Part shown: one piece after another, positions 22,433-33,911 of the stretch
Numbering within the stretch: position 1 is the stretch's first letter
How the letters are laid out: every line of letters begins with the position of its first letter
NCBI RefSeq assembly: GCF_036541335.1
Contig: NZ_JAZHBO010000002.1
Coordinates: 124,001 to 188,000, forward strand
Direction: 5' to 3'
Origin: Aquilutibacter rugosus
GTDB lineage: Bacteria > Pseudomonadota > Gammaproteobacteria > Xanthomonadales > Xanthomonadaceae
Length of the DNA: 64,000 nt
Program-made: the position numbers and the translations under genes
The notes under the pieces: generated by a model
Databases searched by the model: none
Seen by the model: the letters and a program-made list of their open reading frames with translations, nothing else
Told to the model about the DNA's origin: nothing

Positions 22433-23242
22433 ATGCGTATTTTGCTGAGTAATGATGATGGTGTAGATGCCCCGGGCATCGCGGAATTGGCCCGCGAACT
22501 GGGTGCAGCAGGCCATGACATTACCGTAGTGGCCCCCGATCGTGACCGCAGCGGCGCCAGCAATTCGCTGACGCTCGATGCGCCAATTCGCGTGGTCGAG
22601 CAGCCGCCCGAGCGCCGTGTGGCGGGCTGTCCCACCTACAAGGTCTATGGCACTCCCACTGACTGTGTGCACATCGCCACAACAGGTCTGCTGGAGCAGG
22701 CGCCCGATATGGTCGTGAGCGGCATTAACACGGCTGCTAATCTGGGCGATGACGTGATCTACTCGGGCACCGTGGCTGCCGCCATGGAGGGCCGCAATCT
22801 GGGCCTGCCGGCCATCGCCATGTCCATGGTCTCCAAAGAGCATTCACCGCAGCACTATGCCTCGGGTGCCCGTGCGGCGGCCATTCTGGTCGATCGTCTC
22901 GCTGCCGATCCGCTGCCGGCCGACACCATCCTCAATGTGAACGTGCCCGATGTGCCTTGGCATGAATTGCGCGGCTTTGAGGTGACCCGGCTGGGCAATC
23001 GCCACCGCTCCGAGGATTGCGTCGCCCAAACCGATCCGCGCGGCCGTCGGTGGTTCTGGATTGGTCTGGCAGGCGCCGAGCAGGATGCGGGCATTGGCAC
23101 CGACTTCCACTGCGTGCGTTCGCGCGCCATCTCGGTGACGCCGCTGCAAATTGATCTGACGCGCTACCAGGCCCTGGAACAGATCTCCACCTGGGTCGGC
23201 GGTCTCAATGGCGCCGCCACCGCCAAGGAGCCGGCAGTATGA
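22433..23242 (+). CDS. surE: 5'/3'-nucleotidase SurE
   Basis: The 269-residue protein has the SurE metal site [28 protein letters not shown], and [25 protein letters not shown]. It removes phosphate from nucleoside monophosphates and is a stress-survival enzyme. The ATG at 22433 is chosen because the family starts [10 protein letters not shown]. It overlaps pcm by four bases; surE-pcm pairing is standard. Confidence 0.95.
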   Translation: MRILLSNDDGVDAPGIAELARELGAAGHDITVVAPDRDRSGASNSLTLDAPIRVVEQPPERRVAGCPTYKVYGTPTDCVHIATTGLLEQAPDMVVSGINTAANLGDDVIYSGTVAAAMEGRNLGLPAIAMSMVSKEHSPQHYASGARAAAILVDRLAADPLPADTILNVNVPDVPWHELRGFEVTRLGNRHRSEDCVAQTDPRGRRWFWIGLAGAEQDAGIGTDFHCVRSRAISVTPLQIDLTRYQALEQISTWVGGLNGAATAKEPAV

Positions 23243-23925
23243 CCGCCCAACGGTTGCCGCTTCGTCCGCAGGTGGATGTACGCGGGCAGGGCCTGACCTC
23301 GCAGCGTGTGCGCGATCGCATGGTGCAGCGCCTGCGCGAGCAGGGCATCGCCAATCCGGCCGTCCTGCAGGTCATGGGCAGCGTGCCACGCCACCTGTTC
23401 GTTGACGAAGTGCTGGCCTCGCGCGCCTACGAAGACACGGCCTTGCCGATCGGCGCCGGTCAGACCATTAGCCAGCCGTGGGTTGTCGCCCGCATGACCG
23501 AGGCCGCGCTCGAGGTGAATCCGAGCAAGGTGCTGGAGATTGGCGCCGGTTCGGGCTATCAGGCGGCAGTGCTGTCGGCCTTGGGTCTCGAGGTCCACAC
23601 CGTCGAACGCATTGCCGAACTCCTGCGCGGTGCGCGCAAGCGCTGGCGCTCGCTCGGCATGGAAATCCGCAGCAAACATGACGATGGCCATGTCGGCTGG
23701 GCGGACAACGGCCCCTTCGACGCGATTCTGGTCACGGCCGGTGGGCAGGCCGTAGTGCCGCAACTGCTCGAGCAACTCAAACCGGGTGGCGTGATGATTG
23801 CACCGGTCGGACCGGCAGCCTCGCAGAAACTGCTGCGTATCCGCAAAGACGAGCAGGGCAAACTCACCGAGGACTCTCTGGGCGCCGTTGTGTTTGTACC
23901 GCTACTTGCCGGCTTGGTGGACTAA
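23239..23925 (+). CDS. pcm: protein-L-isoaspartate O-methyltransferase
   Basis: The 228-residue protein repairs isoaspartyl residues using SAM. Signatures: VPRHLFVDE, the PIMT segment [15 protein letters not shown], motif [16 protein letters not shown], and DAILVTAGG. Overlap with surE suggests cotranscription. Confidence 0.94.
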   Translation: MTAQRLPLRPQVDVRGQGLTSQRVRDRMVQRLREQGIANPAVLQVMGSVPRHLFVDEVLASRAYEDTALPIGAGQTISQPWVVARMTEAALEVNPSKVLEIGAGSGYQAAVLSALGLEVHTVERIAELLRGARKRWRSLGMEIRSKHDDGHVGWADNGPFDAILVTAGGQAVVPQLLEQLKPGGVMIAPVGPAASQKLLRIRKDEQGKLTEDSLGAVVFVPLLAGLVD

Positions 23926-23977
23926 TGCAAATTTTTGGATTTCCCCTTTTTGCTTTTGCCTCTTCTACTGGGATTGC

Positions 23978-24583
23978 ATGAAATTATTCGGCCCTTTATA
24001 CGACCGCGTCCTGATCTGGTCTACTCACCGACTCGCACCGGCCTATCTGGGCTTTCTCAGTTTCATTGAGGCGATCTTCTTCCCGGTCCCGCCCGAGGTC
24101 ATGCTGGCCCCGATGTGTCTGGCCAAACCCAAGCGCGGTTTCGCCTACGCCGGCATTAGCCTGGTGCTGTCCATTCTCGGCGCGCTGATCGGCTATTACC
24201 TCGGCTCCCACCTGTTCGATGCGGCCAAGCCGCTGCTGGAACACCTGCACATGCTCGACAAGATCGAAGGCGGCGTGAACACCATTCGCTCCCTCTCGAA
24301 CTGGCAGGTCTTCTGGTTCCTTGTTGCGGCGGGCTTTACGCCCATTCCGCTCAAGGTGTTCACGTGGGCTTCGGGTATTGTCGGCGTTCCTTTGGTACCG
24401 TTTCTGTTAGGCATGGTCATTGGCCGCGGCAAGCGGGTATTTCTGGTGGCCCTGGCCATCTTCCTAGGTGGTGCCCGCGCCGAAGCGGCGCTGCGCCGCT
24501 GGATTGAGCCCATCGGATGGGCTGTCATGGCACTGCTAATCGGTGCCGTCTTGTATTTCGCATTCAGAACATTTGCAGGCTGA
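23978..24583 (+). CDS. yqaA: YqaA-family (DedA-like) membrane protein
   Basis: The 201-residue protein has about four membrane segments and DedA/SNARE-associated features: SFIEAIFFPVPPEVMLAPM, an internal LIGYYLGSHL, and AAGFTPIPLKVFTWASGIVG. These proteins are linked to lipid translocation and membrane homeostasis. The ATG at 23978 gives the family N-terminus; a longer frame runs over pcm. The stop overlaps the nlpD start (TGATG). Confidence 0.85.
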   Translation: MKLFGPLYDRVLIWSTHRLAPAYLGFLSFIEAIFFPVPPEVMLAPMCLAKPKRGFAYAGISLVLSILGALIGYYLGSHLFDAAKPLLEHLHMLDKIEGGVNTIRSLSNWQVFWFLVAAGFTPIPLKVFTWASGIVGVPLVPFLLGMVIGRGKRVFLVALAIFLGGARAEAALRRWIEPIGWAVMALLIGAVLYFAFRTFAG

Positions 24584-25359
24584 TGAACGTCAAACTCCTC
24601 ACCGCTATCGCACTCGCGCTCACTTTGAGCTCCTGCGCCTCGGTCTATAATTCCGAAGGCACCAACGGCACCCGTAACACCGGCGCGTCCACGCGGCCTT
24701 CCACCGGTACGGGCACAGTGTCCCAACCGGTCACGTCCTCTGCGGCACCGGCCCCTGAGCGTAAATCGGTTCCCCTGTGGGGCCAGTACTACACCGTCAA
24801 AAAATCCGAGGGTCTGTACCGCATCGCCGTGAACCACGGCCTGCTGATGACGGATCTGGCGGTGTGGAACGGATTGAGCGAGCCATATAGCCTCAATCCC
24901 GGGCAGCGTCTTCGCCTGTTCCCGCCAACCGGCGCGCAAAATAGCACCGCCAGTACCCCGATCAACACGGGTGCACCGGCCAGCAGTGGCTTTGCCTGGG
25001 CCTGGCCGGCTAGCGGCAACATCGTGTCGTGGTTCCAGCCGGGTGAACCGACCAAGCAGGGTATCGGCATCTCCGGACGCGTTGGCGAGCCGATTAAAGC
25101 GGCTGCCGATGGCGTGGTCGTGTACTCGGGTAACGGCCTAGTCGGCTACGGCGAACTGGTCATCATCAAGCACAACGATCAGTGGCTGTCGGCTTACGGT
25201 CACAACCGCAACCGCCTGGTCAAGGAAAATGATCGCGTGACTCGCGGTCAGACTATTGCCGAAATGGGTACGTCCAACGGGCAGCCGCAGCTGCACTTTG
25301 AGATCCGCTACAACGGCAAGCCGGTCGATCCGCGCACCTACCTGCCGGCACAACGATAA
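24583..25359 (+). CDS. nlpD: NlpD-type lipoprotein, LysM plus degenerate LytM domain
   Basis: The 258-residue protein has a lipobox (LTLSSC), a Thr/Ser-rich linker, one LysM domain (YYTVKKSEGLYRIAVNHGL) and a C-terminal LytM/M23 domain. The LytM fold is recognisable (GEPIKAAADGVVVYSGNGL, LHFEIRYNGKPVDP), but the first metal-ligand motif HxxxD is replaced by GISGRVG and the second His is Gln (QPQLHF). It therefore fits NlpD/EnvC-like activators of amidases rather than an active endopeptidase. It ends the surE-pcm-yqaA-nlpD run. Confidence 0.9.
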   Translation: MNVKLLTAIALALTLSSCASVYNSEGTNGTRNTGASTRPSTGTGTVSQPVTSSAAPAPERKSVPLWGQYYTVKKSEGLYRIAVNHGLLMTDLAVWNGLSEPYSLNPGQRLRLFPPTGAQNSTASTPINTGAPASSGFAWAWPASGNIVSWFQPGEPTKQGIGISGRVGEPIKAAADGVVVYSGNGLVGYGELVIIKHNDQWLSAYGHNRNRLVKENDRVTRGQTIAEMGTSNGQPQLHFEIRYNGKPVDPRTYLPAQR

Positions 25360-25413
25360 AACGCATCGTCAACAACTAAACAGTGTGGCCCGGTCGCCAC
25401 AGGAGTAGCCCCT

Positions 25414-26985
25414 TTGAGTACTGCACAGGACACCGCCAAGTTACCGGGCCAGATCAAATACATCATCGGCAACGAGGGATGTGAGCGCTTCAGCTTTTAT
25501 GGCATGCGCAACATTCTTGTGCAGTTCCTGATCACTTCAACCTTGCTTCAGCACATTCTGGATGCGGGCGAGCGCGAGCTGGTGGCCAAGGACATCATGC
25601 ACACCTTCATGATCGGTGTGTATTTCTTCCCGCTGCTGGGCGGCTGGTTGGCTGACCGATTCTTCGGCAAATACCGCACGATTCTGTGGTTCTCTCTGAT
25701 TTACTGCGTCGGTCATGCATGTCTGGCACTGTTCGAGGGCAGTCGCACCGGCTTTTACACCGGTCTGGCGCTAATCGCATTCGGTGCCGGTGGGATCAAG
25801 CCGCTGGTTGCCACGTTTGTCGGTGATCAGTTCACCAAGCGCAACGAACACCTGGCCAAAGTCGTGTTTGATGCGTTCTACTGGATCATCAATTTCGGTT
25901 CGCTGTTCGCCTCCTTGCTGATGCCGCTGTTCCTGAAAAAATACGGTCCCGGCGTGGCCTTCGGTATTCCGGGCATCCTGATGTTCATTGCCACCATCGT
26001 GCTGTGGCTGGGCCGCAAGCAGTACGTCATGGTGCCGCCGCAACCCAATACCGATCCCGATACCTTCGGCAAAATTATCCGTACCGCACTGACGCGCTCG
26101 GTCCCCGGCAAGGGCGCACCCGGCAAGTGGTTGGCGATTGCGTCCGTGCTGGCCTCTTTGGGTGTCATTGCATGGGGCCTGACGGCCGGTCTGCACTTCA
26201 TTGTGATTGCACTATGTTCGGTGATCGTGATTCTGATTGCCGGTGTCGGTGGCGGCGCTGCCATGCAATTGGATCGTGCCGAAGGCATCCACAACGCGGC
26301 CGCTATTCACGGCGTCCGCAATGTCCTCAAGATGCTGCTGCTGTTTGTGCCTTGTACCGTGTTCTTCTCTCTCTTCGACCAGAAGGCATCGACCTGGGTA
26401 ATCCAGGGCCAGGACATGCTCAAGCCCGAGTGGTTTAGTGCCGCGCAAATGCAAGCCCTGAATCCGGCGCTGGTGCTGATCCTGATTCCGTTCAACAACC
26501 TGGTGCTGTTCCCCATGCTGCGCAAATCCGGCATTGCCGTGACCCCGCTGCGCCGCATGACCATGGGCATTCTGTTCTCGGGTCTGGCCTGGATCGTCAT
26601 CGGTCTGATTCAGCTGCAGATGGACGGCGGCACGCCGATGACCATCGTCTGGCAGGTGCTGCCGTATGCCTTGCTGACCTTTGGCGAGGTGCTAGTGAGT
26701 GCAACCGGTCTGGAATTTGCCTATTCGCAGGCACCGCAGTCCATGAAGGGCGTGGTCATGAGCTTCTGGAACCTGACCACCACCATCGGCAACCTGTGGG
26801 TGCTGGTGATGAACGCGGCGGTTCGCAACGACGGAGTCAGCAGCGCCATCGAAAAGACGGGCTTGAGCTCGATTGCGTTCCAGATGTTCTTCTTTGCCAT
26901 CGTGGCGCTGATTGCGGCACTCGCCTTTGGCTGGTACGCACGTCGCTATCAGATGGTTGATAACTACCGCGACGCTGCGGTTTAA
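25414..26985 (+). CDS. POT-family proton-dependent oligopeptide transporter
   Basis: The 523-residue membrane protein has the POT signature near the N-terminus (GNEGCERFSFYGMRNILVQFL), FPLLGGWLADRFFGKYRT and the second PTR2 motif FDAFYWIINFGSLFASL. It imports di- and tripeptides with protons. The start is a TTG at 25414, preceded by an AGGAGT ribosome binding site. In many relatives rpoS follows nlpD; here this transporter occupies that place. Confidence 0.9.
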   Translation: MSTAQDTAKLPGQIKYIIGNEGCERFSFYGMRNILVQFLITSTLLQHILDAGERELVAKDIMHTFMIGVYFFPLLGGWLADRFFGKYRTILWFSLIYCVGHACLALFEGSRTGFYTGLALIAFGAGGIKPLVATFVGDQFTKRNEHLAKVVFDAFYWIINFGSLFASLLMPLFLKKYGPGVAFGIPGILMFIATIVLWLGRKQYVMVPPQPNTDPDTFGKIIRTALTRSVPGKGAPGKWLAIASVLASLGVIAWGLTAGLHFIVIALCSVIVILIAGVGGGAAMQLDRAEGIHNAAAIHGVRNVLKMLLLFVPCTVFFSLFDQKASTWVIQGQDMLKPEWFSAAQMQALNPALVLILIPFNNLVLFPMLRKSGIAVTPLRRMTMGILFSGLAWIVIGLIQLQMDGGTPMTIVWQVLPYALLTFGEVLVSATGLEFAYSQAPQSMKGVVMSFWNLTTTIGNLWVLVMNAAVRNDGVSSAIEKTGLSSIAFQMFFFAIVALIAALAFGWYARRYQMVDNYRDAAV

Positions 26986-26998
26986 GAGCACTTTGATC

Positions 26999-28381
26999 AT
27001 GCAAGGGATCGCTAGCGTACTGAGTCCGATTACGGGCCTAAAGTGGTCAGACGATCCCGATGATCTGCAGCGCTACGGCATCGACTGGACACATCTGTGG
27101 TCACCGGCGCCATGTGCTGTCGTGTGGCCGGTAACGGTCGAGCAAGTCCGGGCCGTGGTCCGTGCGGCCGCTACGAACAATCTGGCACTGGTGCCGTCGG
27201 GTGGTCGAACCGGTCTGTCGGGTGGGGCCGTTGCCGCCAATGGCGAGCTCATCGTCAGTCTCGAAAAAATGAACCGCGTTCTGGACTTTAATGCGGTCGA
27301 GCGGACGCTTAAGGTCGAGGCCGGAACGGTGCTGCAAGTCATACAGGAAGCCGCCGCTGCACAAGGGCTGCAATACCCGATTGATCTCGCGGCGCGCGGT
27401 TCGTGCACGATCGGCGGCAACATCGCCACCAACGCCGGCGGTATTCGGGTACTGCGTTACGGCAACACCCGCGAATGGGTCGTCGGACTCACCGTAGTGA
27501 CGGCGCAGGGCGAACTGCTGGAACTCAATCGCGGGCTGATCAAGAACTCGAGCGGCTACGATCTGCGGCATCTGATGATCGGTTCCGAAGGCACCCTCGG
27601 CATCGTGGTCGGCGCCGAGTTGCAATTGACCGAGCCGTTGCCCGTATCGCAAGTCATGTTGCTGGCCCTGCCGGATTTCAAATCGGTGCTGACGGCCTTC
27701 GTGCAACTGCGTGCAACGCTGCGCCTGCAGGCCTATGAGTTCCTGACCGATGTGGCCTTGGCCCGCGTCGTTCAGCACGGTGCGGCTGAACCCTTCGATG
27801 AGCGTCATCCGTATTACGTAGTGGCCGAGTTTGATGATAACGAGGACGCCGCGTTACAGGTGTTTGAGCAGGGCGTCGAAGGCGGTTGGATCGCGGACGG
27901 CGCACTGAGCACCAGCGACGATCACCAACGCAAGTTCTGGCATCTGCGCGAGTCCATCTCTGAAAGCATTGCGCCGCTAAAGCCCTATAAAAACGACATT
28001 TCCTTGCGCATCGGACAACTGCCCGCATTTCTGGCCGAAGCGCAGGCGCTGTTCGCCGAACGTTATCCGGACTTTGAAGTGATCTGGTTCGGCCACATTG
28101 GCGACGGCAATCTGCACATCAGCATTATCAGACCGGCCCACTGGTCAGAGCAGGCCTTTGCCGCTCATTGTGCTGCGGCGACTAAAGAGCTGGCGGCCTG
28201 CATTCAACGCCACGGCGGCAGTATTTCGGCCGAGCACGGTATTGGTCTGCTAAAACGCGATTACCTGGACAGTACGCGCTCTGTTGCTGAGATTGCCGCC
28301 ATGCGCGCCATCAAAACGGCGCTCGATCCGCAGGGTCTGCTGAATCCGGGCAAGGTCTTTGCGCCCGACCGGCACCAGTAA
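26999..28381 (+). CDS. FAD-linked 2-hydroxyacid dehydrogenase (GlcD/D2HGDH type)
   Basis: The 460-residue protein belongs to the vanillyl-alcohol oxidase/FAD-binding 4 family. The PP-loop region LVPSGGRTGLSGGAVA, the FAD-contact GGNIATNAGGIRVLRYGNTR and the C-terminal IWFGHIGDGNLHISI and SAEHGIGLLKRDYL (zinc/substrate site) fit D-2-hydroxyglutarate, D-lactate or glycolate dehydrogenases. The exact substrate cannot be set by eye. The ATG at 26999 is chosen; the longer frame overlaps the transporter. Confidence 0.85.
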   Translation: MQGIASVLSPITGLKWSDDPDDLQRYGIDWTHLWSPAPCAVVWPVTVEQVRAVVRAAATNNLALVPSGGRTGLSGGAVAANGELIVSLEKMNRVLDFNAVERTLKVEAGTVLQVIQEAAAAQGLQYPIDLAARGSCTIGGNIATNAGGIRVLRYGNTREWVVGLTVVTAQGELLELNRGLIKNSSGYDLRHLMIGSEGTLGIVVGAELQLTEPLPVSQVMLLALPDFKSVLTAFVQLRATLRLQAYEFLTDVALARVVQHGAAEPFDERHPYYVVAEFDDNEDAALQVFEQGVEGGWIADGALSTSDDHQRKFWHLRESISESIAPLKPYKNDISLRIGQLPAFLAEAQALFAERYPDFEVIWFGHIGDGNLHISIIRPAHWSEQAFAAHCAAATKELAACIQRHGGSISAEHGIGLLKRDYLDSTRSVAEIAAMRAIKTALDPQGLLNPGKVFAPDRHQ

Positions 28382-28399
28382 GCGCTGATACGAACGGGC

Positions 28400-28762
28400 T
28401 TAGCCGACCAGCAGTGCGGCGGCAACGCGCCGGCCTTCGCCGGCCAGAATATTGAATGTACGGGCGGCCGAGGCATTATTCATGACCTCAAGGCCGATGC
28501 GGCGCGACAGGCAATGGGCCATGACCGCAGCGGGCGGGAACACTTGGGTATCACCGGTGCCCAGAATGATGACCTCGGGTTCGAGCGCCAACGCGACATC
28601 AAGATCCGTCGCGCTCAACGGGTTCGAAGGCGCCCAGGTCTCGATCAGTTGGGTCGGGGTCACCAGAAACGGTCGGAATAATTCTCGGTTGCCGAGCAGG
28701 CACGAGCGGCCCGAGGCGGCCCGGAAGAAGTACTCGAAGTCCGGACGCTCCAGCGAAAACAT
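28400..28762 (-). CDS. Mth938-like domain (NDUFAF3/DUF498 family) protein
   Basis: The 120-residue protein has the DUF498/Mth938 pattern, including EPEVIILGTGDTQVFPPAAV, the GLEVMNNASAARTFNILAGEGR stretch and a C-terminal AALLVG. The human homologue NDUFAF3 assists complex I assembly, but the bacterial role is unclear. It overlaps yhbY by one base on the same strand, suggesting an operon. Confidence 0.8.
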   Translation of the reverse strand: MFSLERPDFEYFFRAASGRSCLLGNRELFRPFLVTPTQLIETWAPSNPLSATDLDVALALEPEVIILGTGDTQVFPPAAVMAHCLSRRIGLEVMNNASAARTFNILAGEGRRVAAALLVG

Positions 28763-29067
28763 TAGGAGCGGGGCAGGACGATGTGGCGGCGTTCGGCCGA
28801 TTGGCGATACAGGATGGCGGTATGGCCAATGCGCTGGATCAGCGCGGCACCGGTAGTTTCGACGAGTTGGGCAATCATCTGATCGCGGATTTCGCGGTCA
28901 TCGGCTACCACTTTGATCTTGATCAGCTCGTGCTGCTCGAGAGCGGCGCTCAATTCAGTCACAAATGCATCGGTCAGGCCCTTGCCGCCGGTCTGCAAAA
29001 TGGGACGCAGGTCGTGTGCTTGGCCACGGAGGAATCGGATTTGGGCGTTGGTCAGCGAACTGGTCAT
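28762..29067 (-). CDS. yhbY: ribosome assembly RNA-binding protein YhbY
   Basis: The 101-residue protein is a CRM-domain protein: LTNAQIRFLRGQAHDLRPILQ, the GKGLTDAFV motif, HELIKIKVVADDREIRD and IQRIGHTAILYR. It binds the 50S precursor. It is divergent from rlmE, another 50S assembly factor; the yhbY/rlmE divergent pair before ftsH is a standard arrangement. Confidence 0.93.
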   Translation of the reverse strand: MTSSLTNAQIRFLRGQAHDLRPILQTGGKGLTDAFVTELSAALEQHELIKIKVVADDREIRDQMIAQLVETTGAALIQRIGHTAILYRQSAERRHIVLPRS

Positions 29068-29112
29068 GCGGGAGCAGGCAAAGGTGAATGTCTAACAGGT
29101 TAACATGATGCC

Positions 29113-29745
29113 ATGGCAACCCGTAGCAAAAGCAGCCGCCGCTGGCTCGAAGAACACGTCAATGACCCTTTTGTCAAAAAGGCCAAGAAGGACGGGGCGC
29201 GTTCGCGCGCGCTCTACAAGCTCGAGGAACTGATCGACCGCGATCGGCTGCTCAAGCCCGGAATGAACGTGGTGGACCTTGGTAGTGCGCCCGGCAGCTG
29301 GAGCCAACTGGTGGCGGCGCGGCTCGACGGTCGCGGCCGAATCTTCGCGCTGGATATCCTGCCGATGGCCCCGCTGGCGGGGGTTGAGTTCCTGCAGGGC
29401 GACTTTCGCGAGGACGACGTGCTGGCCGCCTTTGAAACCATGCTGAACGGCGAGGCGATTGACCTTGTACTTTCCGACATGGCCCCCAATAAATCTGGAG
29501 TGGACGCTGTGGATATGCCGCGTGCCCTGTATCTGTCGGAGCTGGCACTGGATTTTTGTGACCGGCATTTGCGGACGGGCGGCAACTTTCTCATCAAACT
29601 GTTCCAGGGTGTCGGGTTCGACGACTACGTGCGGGAGCTGCGCAAGCGCTTCGACAAGGTTGTAATCCGCAAGCCGGAGGCCTCGCGCAAGCGTTCGCCC
29701 GAGGTCTACGCACTGGCAATGGGCAAGCGGGCCACGCCCAAATAA
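29113..29745 (+). CDS. rlmE: 23S rRNA (U2552-2'-O) methyltransferase
   Basis: The 210-residue protein methylates U2552 of 23S rRNA. Motif I VVDLGSAPGSWSQLVA and the K-D-K-E tetrad are visible: SRALYKLEE, LSDMAPNKSG, FLIKLFQG and KPEASRKRSPEVY. Length matches E. coli RlmE (FtsJ). It precedes ftsH by 12 bp. Confidence 0.95.
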   Translation: MATRSKSSRRWLEEHVNDPFVKKAKKDGARSRALYKLEELIDRDRLLKPGMNVVDLGSAPGSWSQLVAARLDGRGRIFALDILPMAPLAGVEFLQGDFREDDVLAAFETMLNGEAIDLVLSDMAPNKSGVDAVDMPRALYLSELALDFCDRHLRTGGNFLIKLFQGVGFDDYVRELRKRFDKVVIRKPEASRKRSPEVYALAMGKRATPK

Positions 29746-29757
29746 TCAGGATTTGCT

Positions 29758-31716
<1,959 letters not shown>

Positions 31717-31735
31717 GCGTTAACGGAGCTGATCC

Positions 31736-32653
31736 ATGTTCGACACCGTGCCGGTCGTGCGTTGCGGCGCCAAGTCGCTACGACTCGAACGCCCGCAGCT
31801 AATGGGCATCGTCAACGTCACCCCTGATTCGTTCAGCGATGGGGGTGACTTCGTACAGACCGACGTGGCGGTTGCCCACGCCTTACAACTGATCGAAGAG
31901 GGTGCGGACATCCTCGACATCGGTGGCGAGTCCACCCGTCCCGGCGCGGCTACGGTCAGCGCCGAGCAGGAGCTGGCGCGCGTGGTGCCGGTAATCCGCC
32001 AAGTGGCCGCGTATATCGCCGAGCGGCAATTATCGACGCTGATCAGCGTGGATACCTACAAGCCCGCGGTCATGCAGGCCGCGGTCGAGGCCGGCGCCGA
32101 TCTGATCAACGACGTGCGCGCACTTACCGAACCGGGTGCATTGGATGTCGTGGCCAAGTTGGATTGCGGCGTGGTGCTGATGCACTTTGTCGGTACACCG
32201 GCCGACATGCAGACCGATCCGCACTACGACGATGTCACCGCAGAGGTTCATCGTTTTCTGACGGAACGGATTTTTGCGTGCGAACTGGCCGGTATCCGTA
32301 AAGATCGTCTGATCGCGGATCCGGGGTTCGGTTTCGGCAAAACCACCGCGCACAACATGGAGCTGCTGGCACGACTCGACTGGCTGCGCGATCTCGGCGT
32401 GCCGGTTCTGGCCGGTCTGTCGCGCAAACGCAGCCTGGGTGAACTGACCGGACGCTCTGAGCCCAAACAACGTGTGGCCGCATCGGTGGCAGCACACCTG
32501 ATTGCGGTCCAGCACGGCGCCATGATCGTACGCGTACACGATGTAGCTGCCACCCGCGATGCGCTCATCATCCGGCAGGCGACGGAGCCGTTCAAGCGTC
32601 CGCGCACGGTCGCACCAAAGTCACCCGCTGCGGCATTATGGCCGGAGGACTGA
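31736..32653 (+). CDS. folP: dihydropteroate synthase
   Basis: The 305-residue protein joins p-aminobenzoate to the pterin pyrophosphate in folate synthesis. Signatures: [44 protein letters not shown] and a C-terminal IVRVHDV. The C-terminus extends about 25 residues and overlaps the first codons of miaA by 16 bases. It lies 19 bp after ftsH. Confidence 0.95.
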   Translation: MFDTVPVVRCGAKSLRLERPQLMGIVNVTPDSFSDGGDFVQTDVAVAHALQLIEEGADILDIGGESTRPGAATVSAEQELARVVPVIRQVAAYIAERQLSTLISVDTYKPAVMQAAVEAGADLINDVRALTEPGALDVVAKLDCGVVLMHFVGTPADMQTDPHYDDVTAEVHRFLTERIFACELAGIRKDRLIADPGFGFGKTTAHNMELLARLDWLRDLGVPVLAGLSRKRSLGELTGRSEPKQRVAASVAAHLIAVQHGAMIVRVHDVAATRDALIIRQATEPFKRPRTVAPKSPAAALWPED

Positions 32654-33597
32654 ACCGTCCGCGCCTCGTCGCACTGATGGGGCCGACGGCTTCGGGCAAG
32701 ACCGCAACCGGCATTGCCTGGGCCCACCGCCACCATGCGGAGATCGTGTCGGTCGATTCGGCGCTAGTCTATCGCCATCTCGATATCGGTTCAGCCAAGC
32801 CGACCTTGGATGAGCGCGACGGCATTCCCCACCATCTCATTGACGTTCGCGAACCCTGGCAGCCGTATTCGGCGGCAGAGTTCGCAGCCCAAGCGCAGAC
32901 CGCCATTGCCGACATCCTGGCGCGCGGCAAACTCCCGATCCTGGTCGGGGGGACCGGTCTGTATTTTCAGGCGCTGCTGCAAGGTCTGGGCTCGATGCCG
33001 GCGGCCGATGCACAGGTGCGTGCCCGCTTGAACGAGCGCGCAGCTGTCGAAGGCTGGGCCGCGCTGCATGCCGAACTGGCTCGGGTTGATCCCGCTGCGG
33101 CGCAACGCATCCACGCGACCGATGCGCAACGGATCCAACGCGCACTCGAAGTCTACGAGCTGACCGGCACAGCCATTTCCGAGCTGCAGCAAAGCGGGCC
33201 CTTGCGCAACCGCGCGTATCACGTCCTGAAAGTAATCGTCGCGCCGCACGAACGCGCCGTACTGCATCAGCGGATTGCCGAGCGCTTCGACGCCATGTTG
33301 GCGGCCGGATTCCTGGACGAGGTGCGGGCGTTAAGAGCGATACCGGAACTGCAGTCGCATCCGCAACCGCTGGATTTGCCCGCGATTCGTGCGGTGGGGT
33401 ATCGGCAGGCCTGGATTCATCTCGATGGCGAGACGTCCTTCGAACAGTTTCGCGAGCAGGGCATTGCGGCGACCCGTCAGCTGGCCAAACGGCAGTTCAC
33501 GTGGCTGCGCAGTCAGATCGATGCCTTGCGGTTCGATCCGCAAGTCGATGGCGCGCAATTGCACTCTGTAGTCGGCCGTTTTCTGGGTACTGCCTAG
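32638..33597 (+). CDS. miaA: tRNA dimethylallyltransferase
   Basis: The 319-residue protein adds dimethylallyl to A37 of tRNAs reading U-initial codons. It has the P-loop [50 protein letters not shown] and the Arg/Gln-rich [12 protein letters not shown]. Overlap with folP and a following hfq are typical of gammaproteobacterial miaA. Confidence 0.95.
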   Translation: MAGGLNRPRLVALMGPTASGKTATGIAWAHRHHAEIVSVDSALVYRHLDIGSAKPTLDERDGIPHHLIDVREPWQPYSAAEFAAQAQTAIADILARGKLPILVGGTGLYFQALLQGLGSMPAADAQVRARLNERAAVEGWAALHAELARVDPAAAQRIHATDAQRIQRALEVYELTGTAISELQQSGPLRNRAYHVLKVIVAPHERAVLHQRIAERFDAMLAAGFLDEVRALRAIPELQSHPQPLDLPAIRAVGYRQAWIHLDGETSFEQFREQGIAATRQLAKRQFTWLRSQIDALRFDPQVDGAQLHSVVGRFLGTA

Positions 33598-33650
33598 GTC
33601 CGCGTGGTACGATGGTTGGCTGAACCATAAGAGCCATACGAGGATTCCCC

Positions 33651-33911
33651 GTGTCCAAGGGCCTGTCACTGCAAGATCCCTTTTTGAACGCACTGCGCCG
33701 CGAGCGCGTGCCGGTTTCCGTGTACCTGGTCAACGGCATCAAGCTGCAGGGCACCATCGAATCGTTTGATCAGTTCGTCGTTCTGCTGCGTAACAACGTC
33801 TCGCAGATGGTGTACAAACACGCGATTTCCACCGTCGTACCTGGCCGTGACATTCGTGTCACCCCAACCGGCGACAGCACGGCTGATCATGTCGAACCCG
33901 CCGCCGACTGA
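33651..33911 (+). CDS. hfq: RNA chaperone Hfq
   Basis: The 86-residue Sm-like protein promotes sRNA-mRNA pairing. Sm1 and Sm2 motifs are visible: [29 protein letters not shown] and [11 protein letters not shown], with the conserved KHA. The start is GTG. The C-terminal tail after VPGRDI is short. It overlaps the hflX start by 23 bases. Confidence 0.97.
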   Translation: MSKGLSLQDPFLNALRRERVPVSVYLVNGIKLQGTIESFDQFVVLLRNNVSQMVYKHAISTVVPGRDIRVTPTGDSTADHVEPAAD

